From: Neoluteolibacter marinus
Lineage (GTDB): Bacteria > Verrucomicrobiota > Verrucomicrobiia > Verrucomicrobiales > Akkermansiaceae
Length of the DNA stretch: 64,000 bases
Direction: 5' to 3'
Assembly (NCBI RefSeq): GCF_014904755.1
Contig: NZ_JACZFQ010000033.1
Span: forward strand, 1-64,000
Made by a program: the position numbers and the translations under genes. The number at the start of each line of letters is the position of its first letter. Positions within the stretch are counted from its first letter, which is position 1. Shown piece by piece: positions 41,976-50,160 of the stretch. Under the pieces are notes generated by a model. The model was not told where the DNA came from. It did no database searches and worked only from the letters and a program-made list of their open reading frames with translations.

Positions 41976-44798
41976 ATGTTTCCGCGTCAAAAAGCTACCG
42001 TGGCCCATTTCGTTTGCAGTCGCGGACTTCCTGCCAAAGGGGGTACATGGTGGCTGTCAATGGCGTGGATCGCGATGATTTCCATCGGCAACGCCGCGCG
42101 GATCGCCAGCTGGGGCTCTGAAACGCAAGGAGGTGAACTATTTGACCACACCCCGGATCTCGAAGGTGTCCAGCAGGTGGTTATGGCCTCCATGGGAGGA
42201 TACGCCGCGCTGAAAAGCGATGGATCGGTGACGGGGTGGGGAGGGAGGTTGGAAGTTCCCTACGAGGACAAGATTGGAGATTTGGCGTCGGGGGTAGTGT
42301 CGATCAGCGCGAACTCGTATTCGTTCGCGGCCTTGAAGGCGGACGGCTCTGTTGTAACCTGGGGGACCTTCGAGGGCGGAGGTGATTCATCGGCGGTCGC
42401 CGCGCAGCTGGAAGGCGGTGTCGTCGAGATTTCGGCGACTTTCTCCGCCTTTGCGGCCCTGAAGGCGGACGGCTCCGTGGTCACCTGGGGAAACGCGAAT
42501 TCTGGAGGCGATTCGAGCGCGGTGGCTTCCTCGTTGGCTGGAGGAGTCACAAGCATCCGCGCCGGCACCAGCGGCTTTGTGGCCTTGAAAACCGACGGTT
42601 CCGTCTCCATGTGGGGCGGTTCTCAAGTCATGCCCCCGGCGCTTGTTGCCGCTCAGCTTTCATCGGAAGTGGCAAAGATCGAAACGGACGGGAGCAGCTT
42701 CGCGGCATTGAAGAACGATGGCTCGGTGGTCGTTTGGGGCTACGAGAAAAACTCGGACTTCCCCGTTAGTTGTCTGATCGGTGTCGCCGATCTTTCCCTG
42801 TCCGGGCTCGGGTTGGTGGTCTGGAAGCTGGACGGTTCCGTCGTCGCCTCCAACGGCGTCCGTTTCCTCGGATACCCGGAAATCGCGGCTCCGTCGGGCC
42901 CTGTTCACGACGTGGTGAAGGTTGTCGCCAGCGAAAATGCGAATGCCTTGCTGCTGGAAGACGGCTCGGTGATCAGCTGGGGCTTGATTTCGAACGGCGG
43001 GGATTCAAGCGGGGTTGCCGGGGGAGTGTCAGGCGGTGTGGTTGATGTAAAATCAACTGGCAGGGCGTTCGCTGCGCTGAAACAGGACGGATCGGTTGTG
43101 GCATGGGGCGACCCGGAATACGGGGGTGACACCTCATCGAATCCGTCGCTGGACTCCGGGGTCGAGTCGATCACAGCGTCCACGACTTCTTTCACTGCCC
43201 GCAAGAGTGACGGAAGTCTGGTGGTTTGGGGATGGCCGGCGACGGAGGACCAGGCATCGGTTTTCTCTGACATTCGGGCGACCTCGGTCCTGGCGGCGGG
43301 CGGTACGTTCTTCGCGACAACGGTTGATGGTCCGGTCGTCACGTACGGTCGCAGAGATGCTATCCTTGACGGTGCCAACTCCGGCTTCGCGCGGATCATC
43401 CCGGGCTACAACGGGTTCGCCGCCATTCGGGATAACGGTTCCGCGGTGTCCTGGGGATTGGCCTCGACGTCCGATTCGACCTCCGTCCGGCCGCTGCTCT
43501 CCGCCGGGGTAGTCGATGTGATCATCAATCGGGGCGCCATGGCCGCCCTGAAGGAGGATGGATCGGTGGTGACCTGGGGGCGGCCTGGCTGGGGTGGCGA
43601 TGGGTCGGCGGTGTCGGCGGAGCTGGAAGAAGGTGTGGATTGCGTTGTTGCCGGCTACGCCGCGTTCGCGGCGATCAAGGATGACACATCAGTCGTGGCC
43701 TGGGGGCACCCGGAATCGGGCGGGGACATGTCCGCCGTCGCCGCGAAGCTGACTTCGGGCGTGGTCGATGTGGTCGCGACGCGGAGCGACCGCCACGTGA
43801 TCAACTATGCGCGGGTGGGATACGGCGGGGCCTTTGCTGCATTGAAATTCGACGGCTCGGTGGTCTGCTGGGGGAGCGCGGCTTATGGCGGGAATCCGGA
43901 TGATCCAACAGGCTACTTGTCATCCGGAGTGGTGTCGGTTCATGCCGACGGCGGCGGCTTTGTCGCGCTGAAAACTGACGGTTCCGTCATCCGCTGGGCC
44001 TCTTCCCAAACCCAATATGTTGCTTCAGGAGCCTCCCGGTTTTTTCCTGCGGCCGGGTCTGGACTTTGTATGAAGTCGGACGGGCTCTATCGCCTGCCCG
44101 TGAGTAGTTACACTGATCCGGTTTTTCCTGCCGAGACGGTGACTGGAGAGGTGCAAAAGGCGATGACTGTCAGGTTCGATTCGTCGTTCCTGGTGTCCGT
44201 TCTTACCTCAGGTGGCAGTGTTTTGACGACGGTTCCGACAGATTTTCCAAATGGTGTTTTGGAGTCGGGCGTCAGTGAACTGGTGAGTAATCTCTATTCC
44301 CTTGCCGCATTGAAAGGCGATGGATCCGTTGCGACCTGGGGGAGAGCCTTCGATGGTGGCGATTCGTCAGAGGTGTCCTCGGATTTGGCTTCAGGCATCG
44401 TTTCGGTCGCTGCGACCCTCTTTGGATTCGGTGCTCTGGACGATCACGGCAAAGTTGTCACCTGGGGTCAGCTCGAGGAGCCCACCGTCCCGGAAGAAGC
44501 GGACGCAGCGATTGCGTTGTATGCCAATGATTTTTCGTTTGCGGTGCTCCTTCCCGAAATCCCGGAAGTCACCGTCGCAGATGTCGATGTCGGTGCCGGG
44601 AAGCTGGCCCTGTGTCTATCAAGCTTGAGCGTGGGAGGCCGCTACCACGTCGCGGTTTCCGCGGACATGGATGCATGGATCACGGTGCCGGATTCAGGAT
44701 TTGTTGCCGATTCGCCGACCAAGCGTTTGGATGTCTCATTCGACAGTTTCGCAGACGCACGCTTCTTCCGGGTGCACGTCGGGAATCCTCCACCGTAA
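41976..44798 (+). CDS. RCC1-like beta-propeller repeat protein
   Basis: 940 residues. A hydrophobic N-terminal stretch (WWLSMAWIAMISIGNAA) probably serves as export signal. It is followed by about 18 repeats of the pattern A-L-K-x-D-G-S-V-V-x-W-G, spaced roughly 45-55 residues (for example ALKADGSVVTWG, ALKTDGSVSMWG, ALKQDGSVVAWG, ALKEDGSVVTWG). This is the RCC1 blade signature, enough for two to three seven-bladed propellers. The C-terminal 90 residues (VTVADVDVGAGKLALCLSSL onward) form a separate sandwich-like domain. Base composition is visibly lower in GC than its neighbours. It sits between two direct copies of the rhomboid 5' end, which suggests insertion or recombination. Function unknown; partners and ligand not evident. 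Confidence 0.85.
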   Translation: MFPRQKATVAHFVCSRGLPAKGGTWWLSMAWIAMISIGNAARIASWGSETQGGELFDHTPDLEGVQQVVMASMGGYAALKSDGSVTGWGGRLEVPYEDKIGDLASGVVSISANSYSFAALKADGSVVTWGTFEGGGDSSAVAAQLEGGVVEISATFSAFAALKADGSVVTWGNANSGGDSSAVASSLAGGVTSIRAGTSGFVALKTDGSVSMWGGSQVMPPALVAAQLSSEVAKIETDGSSFAALKNDGSVVVWGYEKNSDFPVSCLIGVADLSLSGLGLVVWKLDGSVVASNGVRFLGYPEIAAPSGPVHDVVKVVASENANALLLEDGSVISWGLISNGGDSSGVAGGVSGGVVDVKSTGRAFAALKQDGSVVAWGDPEYGGDTSSNPSLDSGVESITASTTSFTARKSDGSLVVWGWPATEDQASVFSDIRATSVLAAGGTFFATTVDGPVVTYGRRDAILDGANSGFARIIPGYNGFAAIRDNGSAVSWGLASTSDSTSVRPLLSAGVVDVIINRGAMAALKEDGSVVTWGRPGWGGDGSAVSAELEEGVDCVVAGYAAFAAIKDDTSVVAWGHPESGGDMSAVAAKLTSGVVDVVATRSDRHVINYARVGYGGAFAALKFDGSVVCWGSAAYGGNPDDPTGYLSSGVVSVHADGGGFVALKTDGSVIRWASSQTQYVASGASRFFPAAGSGLCMKSDGLYRLPVSSYTDPVFPAETVTGEVQKAMTVRFDSSFLVSVLTSGGSVLTTVPTDFPNGVLESGVSELVSNLYSLAALKGDGSVATWGRAFDGGDSSEVSSDLASGIVSVAATLFGFGALDDHGKVVTWGQLEEPTVPEEADAAIALYANDFSFAVLLPEIPEVTVADVDVGAGKLALCLSSLSVGGRYHVAVSADMDAWITVPDSGFVADSPTKRLDVSFDSFADARFFRVHVGNPPP

Positions 44799-44840
44799 CC
44801 ACGAGAGGCACGCCATGAGTCCGGAGGGGACACCGACATC

Positions 44841-44933
44841 ATGATTTTCCCGATCAGCGACGACGACCGCCACCTCTTGCATCCGGCGTGGGTGAGCATC
44901 AGCTTGCTGGCCGCGAACGTGGCCTTGTTCCTG
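44841..44933 (+). repeat. Right copy of the 93-bp direct repeat
   Basis: The first 31 codons of the intact rhomboid gene; see the left copy at 41755-41847. Confidence 0.9.
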
Positions 44934-45590
44934 TGGCAGTTGATGGATCCGGCCTTCACCTACGGCTGGAGCGTCATTCCGGCGGAAATCACCAGCGGCC
45001 GGGATCTGGTCGGGGAAGTACGAGGAATCCCGCAGACGCCGGGACCGTCGCCGATCTTCCTGACGGTGTTCTCCGCGATGTTCATGCACGGCGGCTGGGC
45101 CCACCTCGGCGGCAACATGCTCTACCTGTGGATCTTCGGCGACAACGTGGAGCACCGCTTCGGCGGCCTGAAGTTCCTCGTCTTCTATCTGGTCAGCGGC
45201 ATCGTCGCGACCTTCGCGCAGATCGCCACCGATCCGGGCTCGGTGATCCCGAATCTCGGCGCGTCGGGGGCGATCTCCGGGGTGCTCGGAGCCTATCTGG
45301 TGTTGTTCCCGCGCAACCGGGTGAACGCGGTGTTCTTCTTCCGCATCGTCTCCTTGCCCGCGGTGTTCGTGATCGGGATGTGGGCCCTGATGCAGTTCAT
45401 CAATGGAGCCGGCTCGATCGCCGTGACCGATGAAACCGGGGGCGGCGGGGTTGCCTATGCGGCGCACATCGGCGGGTTCGTCGCCGGCGTGGCGATGGGT
45501 CTGGTGGCCCGGGCCAGGATGAAGTCGGAACCCGACAGCGTGTTCCGACGCCAGTACCAGCATGACCCGGCGTCGCGCCGGTACTGGTGA
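44841..45590 (+). CDS. Rhomboid-family intramembrane serine protease
   Basis: 249 residues with about six transmembrane helices. Rhomboids cleave membrane-embedded substrates. The catalytic serine S142 is in GASGAISGV and the histidine H209 in AAHIGGFVAG; the loop MHGGWAHLGGNMLYLW and the following helix match the family core. The N-terminus is FPISDDDRHLLHPAW. ATG start at 44841, 42 bp after the RCC1-like gene. Confidence 0.93.
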   Translation: MIFPISDDDRHLLHPAWVSISLLAANVALFLWQLMDPAFTYGWSVIPAEITSGRDLVGEVRGIPQTPGPSPIFLTVFSAMFMHGGWAHLGGNMLYLWIFGDNVEHRFGGLKFLVFYLVSGIVATFAQIATDPGSVIPNLGASGAISGVLGAYLVLFPRNRVNAVFFFRIVSLPAVFVIGMWALMQFINGAGSIAVTDETGGGGVAYAAHIGGFVAGVAMGLVARARMKSEPDSVFRRQYQHDPASRRYW

Positions 45591-45611
45591 TGACCGGGAC
45601 CAGGATGGAGG

Positions 45612-46076
45612 TCAGGGTTCCGCCACCTTCGACGAGAGGTGGCCGGGCGTTCCGCCGATCAAGGCCGGGAGCCGGGACTCCAGCCATTCGCGGGCAGAGC
45701 GATTCTTCACCGCGCAGGCCCACAGCGTGACGACGTGCCAACCGAGCTCGCAGAGTTCCTTCTCCACCCGGGCGTCGCGCCGGCGGTTGCCCTCGATCTT
45801 GGCCTCCCACCAGTCCCGCCGGGAGTTTGGCATCTTGAAGTCCGGGCAGTTGTCATGGCCGTGCCAGAAGCAACCGTGGACGAAGATCACCACCTGGTAG
45901 CGGGGCAGCACCAGGTCGGGGCGTCCGGGCAACGACTTGTTGCGCGGCCCGTGGACGGTGAAGCGGTAGCCGAGACGGTGCAGCATCGACCGCACGAGCA
46001 ACTCCGGCTTGGTGTCGCCGCCGCGGATCCGCGACATCACCTCGGAGCGCTTCTGCGGGGTCCAGATGTCGGCCAT
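45612..46076 (-). CDS. vsr: Very short patch repair endonuclease Vsr
   Basis: 154 residues. Vsr nicks at T:G mismatches made by deamination of 5-methylcytosine. Family motifs: KRSEVMSRIRGGDTKPELLVRS, GRPDLVLPRYQVVIF (catalytic Asp), HGCFWHGHDNC (zinc-binding Cys/His), WWEAKIEGNRRRD and ELGWHVVTLWACA. Vsr genes normally accompany a cytosine-C5 methyltransferase (dcm-type), but no methylase lies in the window. The frame is open to 46160; MADIWTPQKRSEVM at 46076 is the family start. Convergent with the rhomboid gene. Confidence 0.92.
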   Translation of the reverse strand: MADIWTPQKRSEVMSRIRGGDTKPELLVRSMLHRLGYRFTVHGPRNKSLPGRPDLVLPRYQVVIFVHGCFWHGHDNCPDFKMPNSRRDWWEAKIEGNRRRDARVEKELCELGWHVVTLWACAVKNRSAREWLESRLPALIGGTPGHLSSKVAEP

Positions 46077-46158
46077 GCGGGCAATAGCGTCGCCGATCGG
46101 CCGCCGGGCAACGAGACTTTTGCTCGCCGCCGCGGTTTCACGGAGGCAGCTTGATCCC

Positions 46159-46815
46159 ATGAATCTCCCGCCTTCGTCCCGCCGCCGATTTGTCCGGAAC
46201 TTCGCCCTTGGCGCCGCCGGGCTGTGGGTGCCGGGGGCCTTTGCCGAAGCGTTGACGCTGACCCCGAAGCAGACGGAAGGGCCGTTTTATCCCGTCGACC
46301 TGCCGCTCGACACCGACAACGACCTGCTCATCCTCAACGACGGCCTGACCCCGGCGCTCGGTGAGGTCACTCATCTCAGCGGCCGGGTCACCGACATCAA
46401 GGGAGAGCCGATCCGCAACGCCCTGGTCGAGATCTGGCAGGTCGACCACCACGGCGTCTATCTCCACAAGGGAAGCAACGGTGCCGCGAAGCGCGACGCC
46501 AACTTCCAAGGCTTCGGCCGCTTCATGACCGGCTCGACCGGCGAGTACTACTTCCGCACGATCAAACCGGTCGCCTATCCCGGGCGCACGCCGCACATCC
46601 ACTTCGCGGTGAAGATGAAGGGTCGCGAGAAGTGGACGACCCAGTGCTACATCAAGGGCGAGAAGCAGAACGAAAGCGATGGCGTGATCCGCGGCATCCG
46701 CGACGAGAGACAGCGCGCCTCGGTGATCGTGGACTTCGCGCCGCTGCCCGGGGTCAAGACCGGCGAACTGGCCGCCCGTTTCGACATCGTCATGGGCTTC
46801 ACGCCCGCGGCCTGA
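46159..46815 (+). CDS. Exported intradiol ring-cleavage dioxygenase-like protein
   Basis: 218 residues with a Tat-type signal (SRRRFVRNFALGAAGLW). The core is that of the Fe(III) intradiol dioxygenases: TEGPFYPVDLPL, GRVTDIKGEPIRNALVEIWQ, HHGVYLHKG (Tyr), FGRFMTGSTGEYYFRTIKP (Tyr) and PGRTPHIHFAV (two His). Such secreted single-subunit enzymes act on catechols or aromatic compounds outside the cell, but the physiological substrate here is unknown. No other aromatic-degradation genes adjoin it. Divergent from vsr. Confidence 0.9.
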   Translation: MNLPPSSRRRFVRNFALGAAGLWVPGAFAEALTLTPKQTEGPFYPVDLPLDTDNDLLILNDGLTPALGEVTHLSGRVTDIKGEPIRNALVEIWQVDHHGVYLHKGSNGAAKRDANFQGFGRFMTGSTGEYYFRTIKPVAYPGRTPHIHFAVKMKGREKWTTQCYIKGEKQNESDGVIRGIRDERQRASVIVDFAPLPGVKTGELAARFDIVMGFTPAA

Positions 46816-47688
46816 TCACTTCACCTCCCAGCGCTCCTCGAGGTGCTCCGCCGAACGCGGTTCGAGGTGGGAGATCACCCGTGCATCCGGACCTAACAGG
46901 GCGGCCACCTTGCCTTCGAGCCGGGTCGCGGTTTCGTGCGCCTCACTCAGCCCGCAGGCGTCGGGGAAGACCAGGTGGAACTCCACCCAGTGGAAGCGCC
47001 CGGAGTGCCGGTGGCGCAGGTTGTGGTAAGTCAGGCCGCGCGGCGCGCATTCCTCGTCGAGGCAGTCGCGAAGTTCCTGTTCGACGGTCAGGTCGGCCTC
47101 GTCCATCAGGCCGCCGAAGCTCTCGCGCATCAGCCGCGCGCCGGTCCACAGCAGCTTGGCCCCGGCCAGCACGGCGAAGATCGGGTCCCACCACTTCCAA
47201 CCGGTGAAATGGACCAGCGCCAGTGCGGCCAGCACGCCACCGCTGGTCCAGACGTCCGCCAGCACGTGCTCGCCGTTGGCGCGGAGGATCGGGTTGCGGC
47301 GTTTCTTGCCGACCTGCAGCAAGGTGAGGCCGAGAGCGAGGTTCACGGCCCCGGCCGCGGCGGTGAGGATCATGCCCAGCCCCATGCTGGCGATGGTGAC
47401 GCCGGTGAGGACCTGTTGGACGGCCTGGTAGACGATCAGCAGGGCGGCGGCGCTGATCATCGCTCCTTCGAAGCCGGACGAAATGAACGCCACCTTGTCA
47501 TGGCCGAAGTGGTGGGTGTCGTCCGAGGGCTTGTGGGAAAGCCGCAAGGCCCAGGCGGCGAAGGCCACGGCGACGACGTGGGTCACCGATTCCGCGGCAT
47601 CGGAATAGATCGCCGACGAGCCGGTCAGCGCCGCGGCGACCACCTTGACGATCAGCAGCACCACGGCGACCACCAGCGACAAGTTCAT
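46816..47688 (-). CDS. Cation diffusion facilitator (Zn/Fe efflux) transporter
   Basis: 290 residues from the ATG at 47688; a GTG at 47724 would add 12 residues. CDF features are visible: an N-terminal helix with SSAIYSDAAESVTHV (metal Asp), THHFGHDKVAFISS, and the second metal site HVLADVWTSGG, with a cytoplasmic metallochaperone-like C-terminal domain (HRHSGRFHWVEFHLV, SEAHETATRLE). It exports divalent cations in exchange for protons as a dimer. Stop codons of this gene and the dioxygenase abut. Confidence 0.92.
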   Translation of the reverse strand: MNLSLVVAVVLLIVKVVAAALTGSSAIYSDAAESVTHVVAVAFAAWALRLSHKPSDDTHHFGHDKVAFISSGFEGAMISAAALLIVYQAVQQVLTGVTIASMGLGMILTAAAGAVNLALGLTLLQVGKKRRNPILRANGEHVLADVWTSGGVLAALALVHFTGWKWWDPIFAVLAGAKLLWTGARLMRESFGGLMDEADLTVEQELRDCLDEECAPRGLTYHNLRHRHSGRFHWVEFHLVFPDACGLSEAHETATRLEGKVAALLGPDARVISHLEPRSAEHLEERWEVK

Positions 47689-47826
47689 CGCCCGCGCTTG
47701 ATCCCCTGGAAGCTTTTCGCCCACGCACGGGAGCGTGGTATTTTCTTCCCGCGAGGCAATCCCGATGTTGGGCGGGAATTTGCCCTTCGTGGGCGCGCCC
47801 GCGGATGGTTCACTGCGGAACGCCAC

Positions 47827-48630
47827 GTGAAACGACTCCTTCTTCCCGCATTCCTCCTTCTGGCCGTGGCGGCCGCGACCGGTTGGTGTTTCCGCGGCCC
47901 CTTGGCGGCGCGGTGGCGGATGCTCTCGCGGCCGCTTTGGACGGGCAAGGCGTCGTCGCCCGCGCCCGATCCTGAGCGTTACGCGAAGTTGAAATCGGAA
48001 GTGCAGCGCTGGCGCAAGGAACTATCGGCGAAACACGCGGCGGCGCGAACTTCCGCGGAAAAGGACCGGGTGCTGGCCGAAGCGCGCAACTTCCTGGAAG
48101 CGGTGATGCCGGAAATGATGCGCTGCTGGCTGGGCACGCCCTGGGATTTCAACGGCACCGCGGAGGGGCCGGGCGGAGGCAAGATCGCCTGCGGCTACTT
48201 CGTCGCCACCGTGCTGCGCGACGCGGGCTTCGAGGTGAATCGCTACAAGCTGGCCCAGCAGCCGTCGCAAAACATCCTGCGGACCTTTTTGCCGCGGGAG
48301 TCACTCGTGCTGCGAGTCGGCGTCCCTTACGACACCTTCGCCGCGGAGATCGAAAGTTCCGAACCGGGCATCCGCATCATCGGCCTGGACAGCCATGTTG
48401 CCTTCCTGGTGACGCGACCGGATGGATTCCGCTTCGTCCATTCCTCGGGCTCCCGGCCATGGTGCGTGGTCGATGAAGACCGCGCGGGAGCCGAGGTGCT
48501 GCGCCGGTCGAACTACCGGGTGCAAGGACTACTGACGGCCGACAAGCGGGTGCTGGAACGCTGGTTGGCCGGGGAAAAATTCCCGGTCAAGATGCCAGCT
48601 CGGGCTGCTGTTGCGACCGGCGGGTCGTGA
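47827..48630 (+). CDS. Exported NlpC/P60-like putative cysteine peptidase
   Basis: 267 residues from a GTG, with a signal-anchor (LLLPAFLLLAVAAATGWCF). After a charged helical stretch (AKLKSEVQRWRKELSAKHAAA) there is a domain opening CWLGTPWDFNGTAEGPGGGK. It has a candidate nucleophile Cys in ACGYFVATVLRDAGF and a candidate His in DSHVAFLVT, the spacing of NlpC/P60-fold cell-wall hydrolases or amidases. The match is by pattern only. It is divergent from the CDF gene and convergent with the TPR gene. Confidence 0.55.
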   Translation: MKRLLLPAFLLLAVAAATGWCFRGPLAARWRMLSRPLWTGKASSPAPDPERYAKLKSEVQRWRKELSAKHAAARTSAEKDRVLAEARNFLEAVMPEMMRCWLGTPWDFNGTAEGPGGGKIACGYFVATVLRDAGFEVNRYKLAQQPSQNILRTFLPRESLVLRVGVPYDTFAAEIESSEPGIRIIGLDSHVAFLVTRPDGFRFVHSSGSRPWCVVDEDRAGAEVLRRSNYRVQGLLTADKRVLERWLAGEKFPVKMPARAAVATGGS

Positions 48631-49521
48631 TCAGACCGCCGGGGCTGCCCCGCGGACGCGGGCTTCGATTTCGTCGGCGCGGGCGTCGTCCCCTTCCTCG
48701 CGGAGGAAGGCGATGTAGTTGTCGGCCACGGCCTCGATGTCCTCGGCGTATTCGATGCCAAGCGATTCGAAGCTGACCAGCGCCTTCTCGAAGTGGCGGC
48801 GGGCCCACGCCTTGTCGCCCGTGGCGAGCATCGCCAGGGCGAGGTTGTTGTGCGACTGCGCGGAGTCCGGATGCGTGTCGCCGAAGAGCTTGCGGCGGGC
48901 GTCCAGCGCGAGCATGTGCATCTCGCGGGCCTGCTCGTAGAAGCCGGCGGACTGATAGAGCGCGCCGATGTTGTTGGAGACCGCTGCGGTTTCCTCGTGG
49001 TCCTGGCCGAGCTCCTGATGGAGGATCTCGAGTGCCTTGAGGAACTGGGCTTCGGCACCCTCGACGTCGCCCGCGGCCTTCTTCAGGTAGGCCAGGTTGT
49101 TGGACATGGCGGCAATGTCGAGGCGGGCCGGCGGCTCGGCGGTTTCGAAATAGTGGATCGCCTGGTCCCACAGTTCGGCGGCGCGCTCCGAATTGCCGAG
49201 CTGGTCGTGCACGGACCCGTAGCCGGCGTGCAGGCGGCCGAGCTGAAGGCAGCGGTCGGGGCGGGAATCAAGCTGGTCGATCGCCTGCTTGTAGTCGTCG
49301 CGGGCTTCCTCGAGGCGGCCGAGCTGGCGATAGACGTCGCCGCGCACCTCGAGCGAGCTGGCGAACTCGTCGATGCTGTCGAGGTCGCTGGTCAACGTCT
49401 GCTGCGCCTTGAGAACGGCAGCCGTGGCGGCGTGCACCGCCTCGTCGAGATCACCATTGGCGACGAGCTCGTTGACGCGATTGCGAAGGATGTGGATCAA
49501 GGTGGTGGTTGGAGAGTCCAT
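48631..49521 (-). CDS. Cytoplasmic TPR-repeat protein (TPR_12 type)
   Basis: 296 residues without signal peptide, made of kinesin-light-chain-like TPR units of about 42 residues: LGRLEEARDDYKQAIDQL, KAAGDVEGAEAQFLKALEIL, QSAGFYEQAREMHMLALDA and GDTHPDSAQSHNNLALAMLA. Such repeats bind peptides or other proteins. It starts 9 bp after recO, so the two are probably co-transcribed. Partner unknown. Confidence 0.88.
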   Translation of the reverse strand: MDSPTTTLIHILRNRVNELVANGDLDEAVHAATAAVLKAQQTLTSDLDSIDEFASSLEVRGDVYRQLGRLEEARDDYKQAIDQLDSRPDRCLQLGRLHAGYGSVHDQLGNSERAAELWDQAIHYFETAEPPARLDIAAMSNNLAYLKKAAGDVEGAEAQFLKALEILHQELGQDHEETAAVSNNIGALYQSAGFYEQAREMHMLALDARRKLFGDTHPDSAQSHNNLALAMLATGDKAWARRHFEKALVSFESLGIEYAEDIEAVADNYIAFLREEGDDARADEIEARVRGAAPAV

Positions 49522-49530
49522 GGCTTGTAT

Positions 49531-50109
49531 TTACTTTAAATCACCGCTTTCAGATTCTGCAATCGGGAAAATCCTCGGAGACGACAGCCTTTCCAGCAGT
49601 TGGGCGCGTTGCGGCGGCAATCCGCCGAGCACTTCCCGCAGCGCGGGCGCCGCGTGACGCCGTTCGCGGGCAATGCCAAGATTTCTAGCTAACTCTTGTT
49701 CAAAGAATTGCAAGGCGCGGACCGAAGCGCCCTCGGCGGCGACGTGATCGAGGCCCCGTTGCAGCAAATCGCACAACTCCGGTTCGGGATGGTCGAGCTC
49801 GACCGCCAGTTCCAGCAGGCGACACCAGTATCCGGACAAAAGGATTGCATTGTAATCACATCGGATCGACTCGCGGGTGCTGGTGACCGAGACCTCGCGC
49901 AGGCCGTGCAATTCGCCGCTACGGGACCGCGCGAAGGTGATCTCGGCATCGAAAAACAGGTCCAGCTTGCCGGCGAACGGGCTCTTCGGGTTCCGCGCCC
50001 CTTTCGCCACCGTCTTGATCAGCCCGTGCGCAGCCGTGAACCAGTGGACGATCCAGCTGGTGTCGGTCAGCTTGGTCAGCCGGATCAGAGTGCCGTGGCC
50101 GTGGTCCAT
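49531..50109 (-). CDS. recO: DNA repair protein RecO, short form
   Basis: 192 residues. The N-terminal OB fold is recognisable: TSWIVHWFTAAHGLIKTVAKGARNPKS, then FAGKLDLFFDAEITFARSRS and GLREVSVT. RecO loads RecA and anneals single strands with RecR. Typical RecO is about 240 residues and ends in a helical domain often with a four-Cys zinc site; here the helical part is present but short and has no such Cys cluster. This may be the normal form in the lineage. Confidence 0.85.
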   Translation of the reverse strand: MDHGHGTLIRLTKLTDTSWIVHWFTAAHGLIKTVAKGARNPKSPFAGKLDLFFDAEITFARSRSGELHGLREVSVTSTRESIRCDYNAILLSGYWCRLLELAVELDHPEPELCDLLQRGLDHVAAEGASVRALQFFEQELARNLGIARERRHAAPALREVLGGLPPQRAQLLERLSSPRIFPIAESESGDLK

Positions 50110-50160
50110 GGTGAGGTGCGAACGTGGGCTCGCCGCGGGGGAAAGATATGCCGGTTTCTG

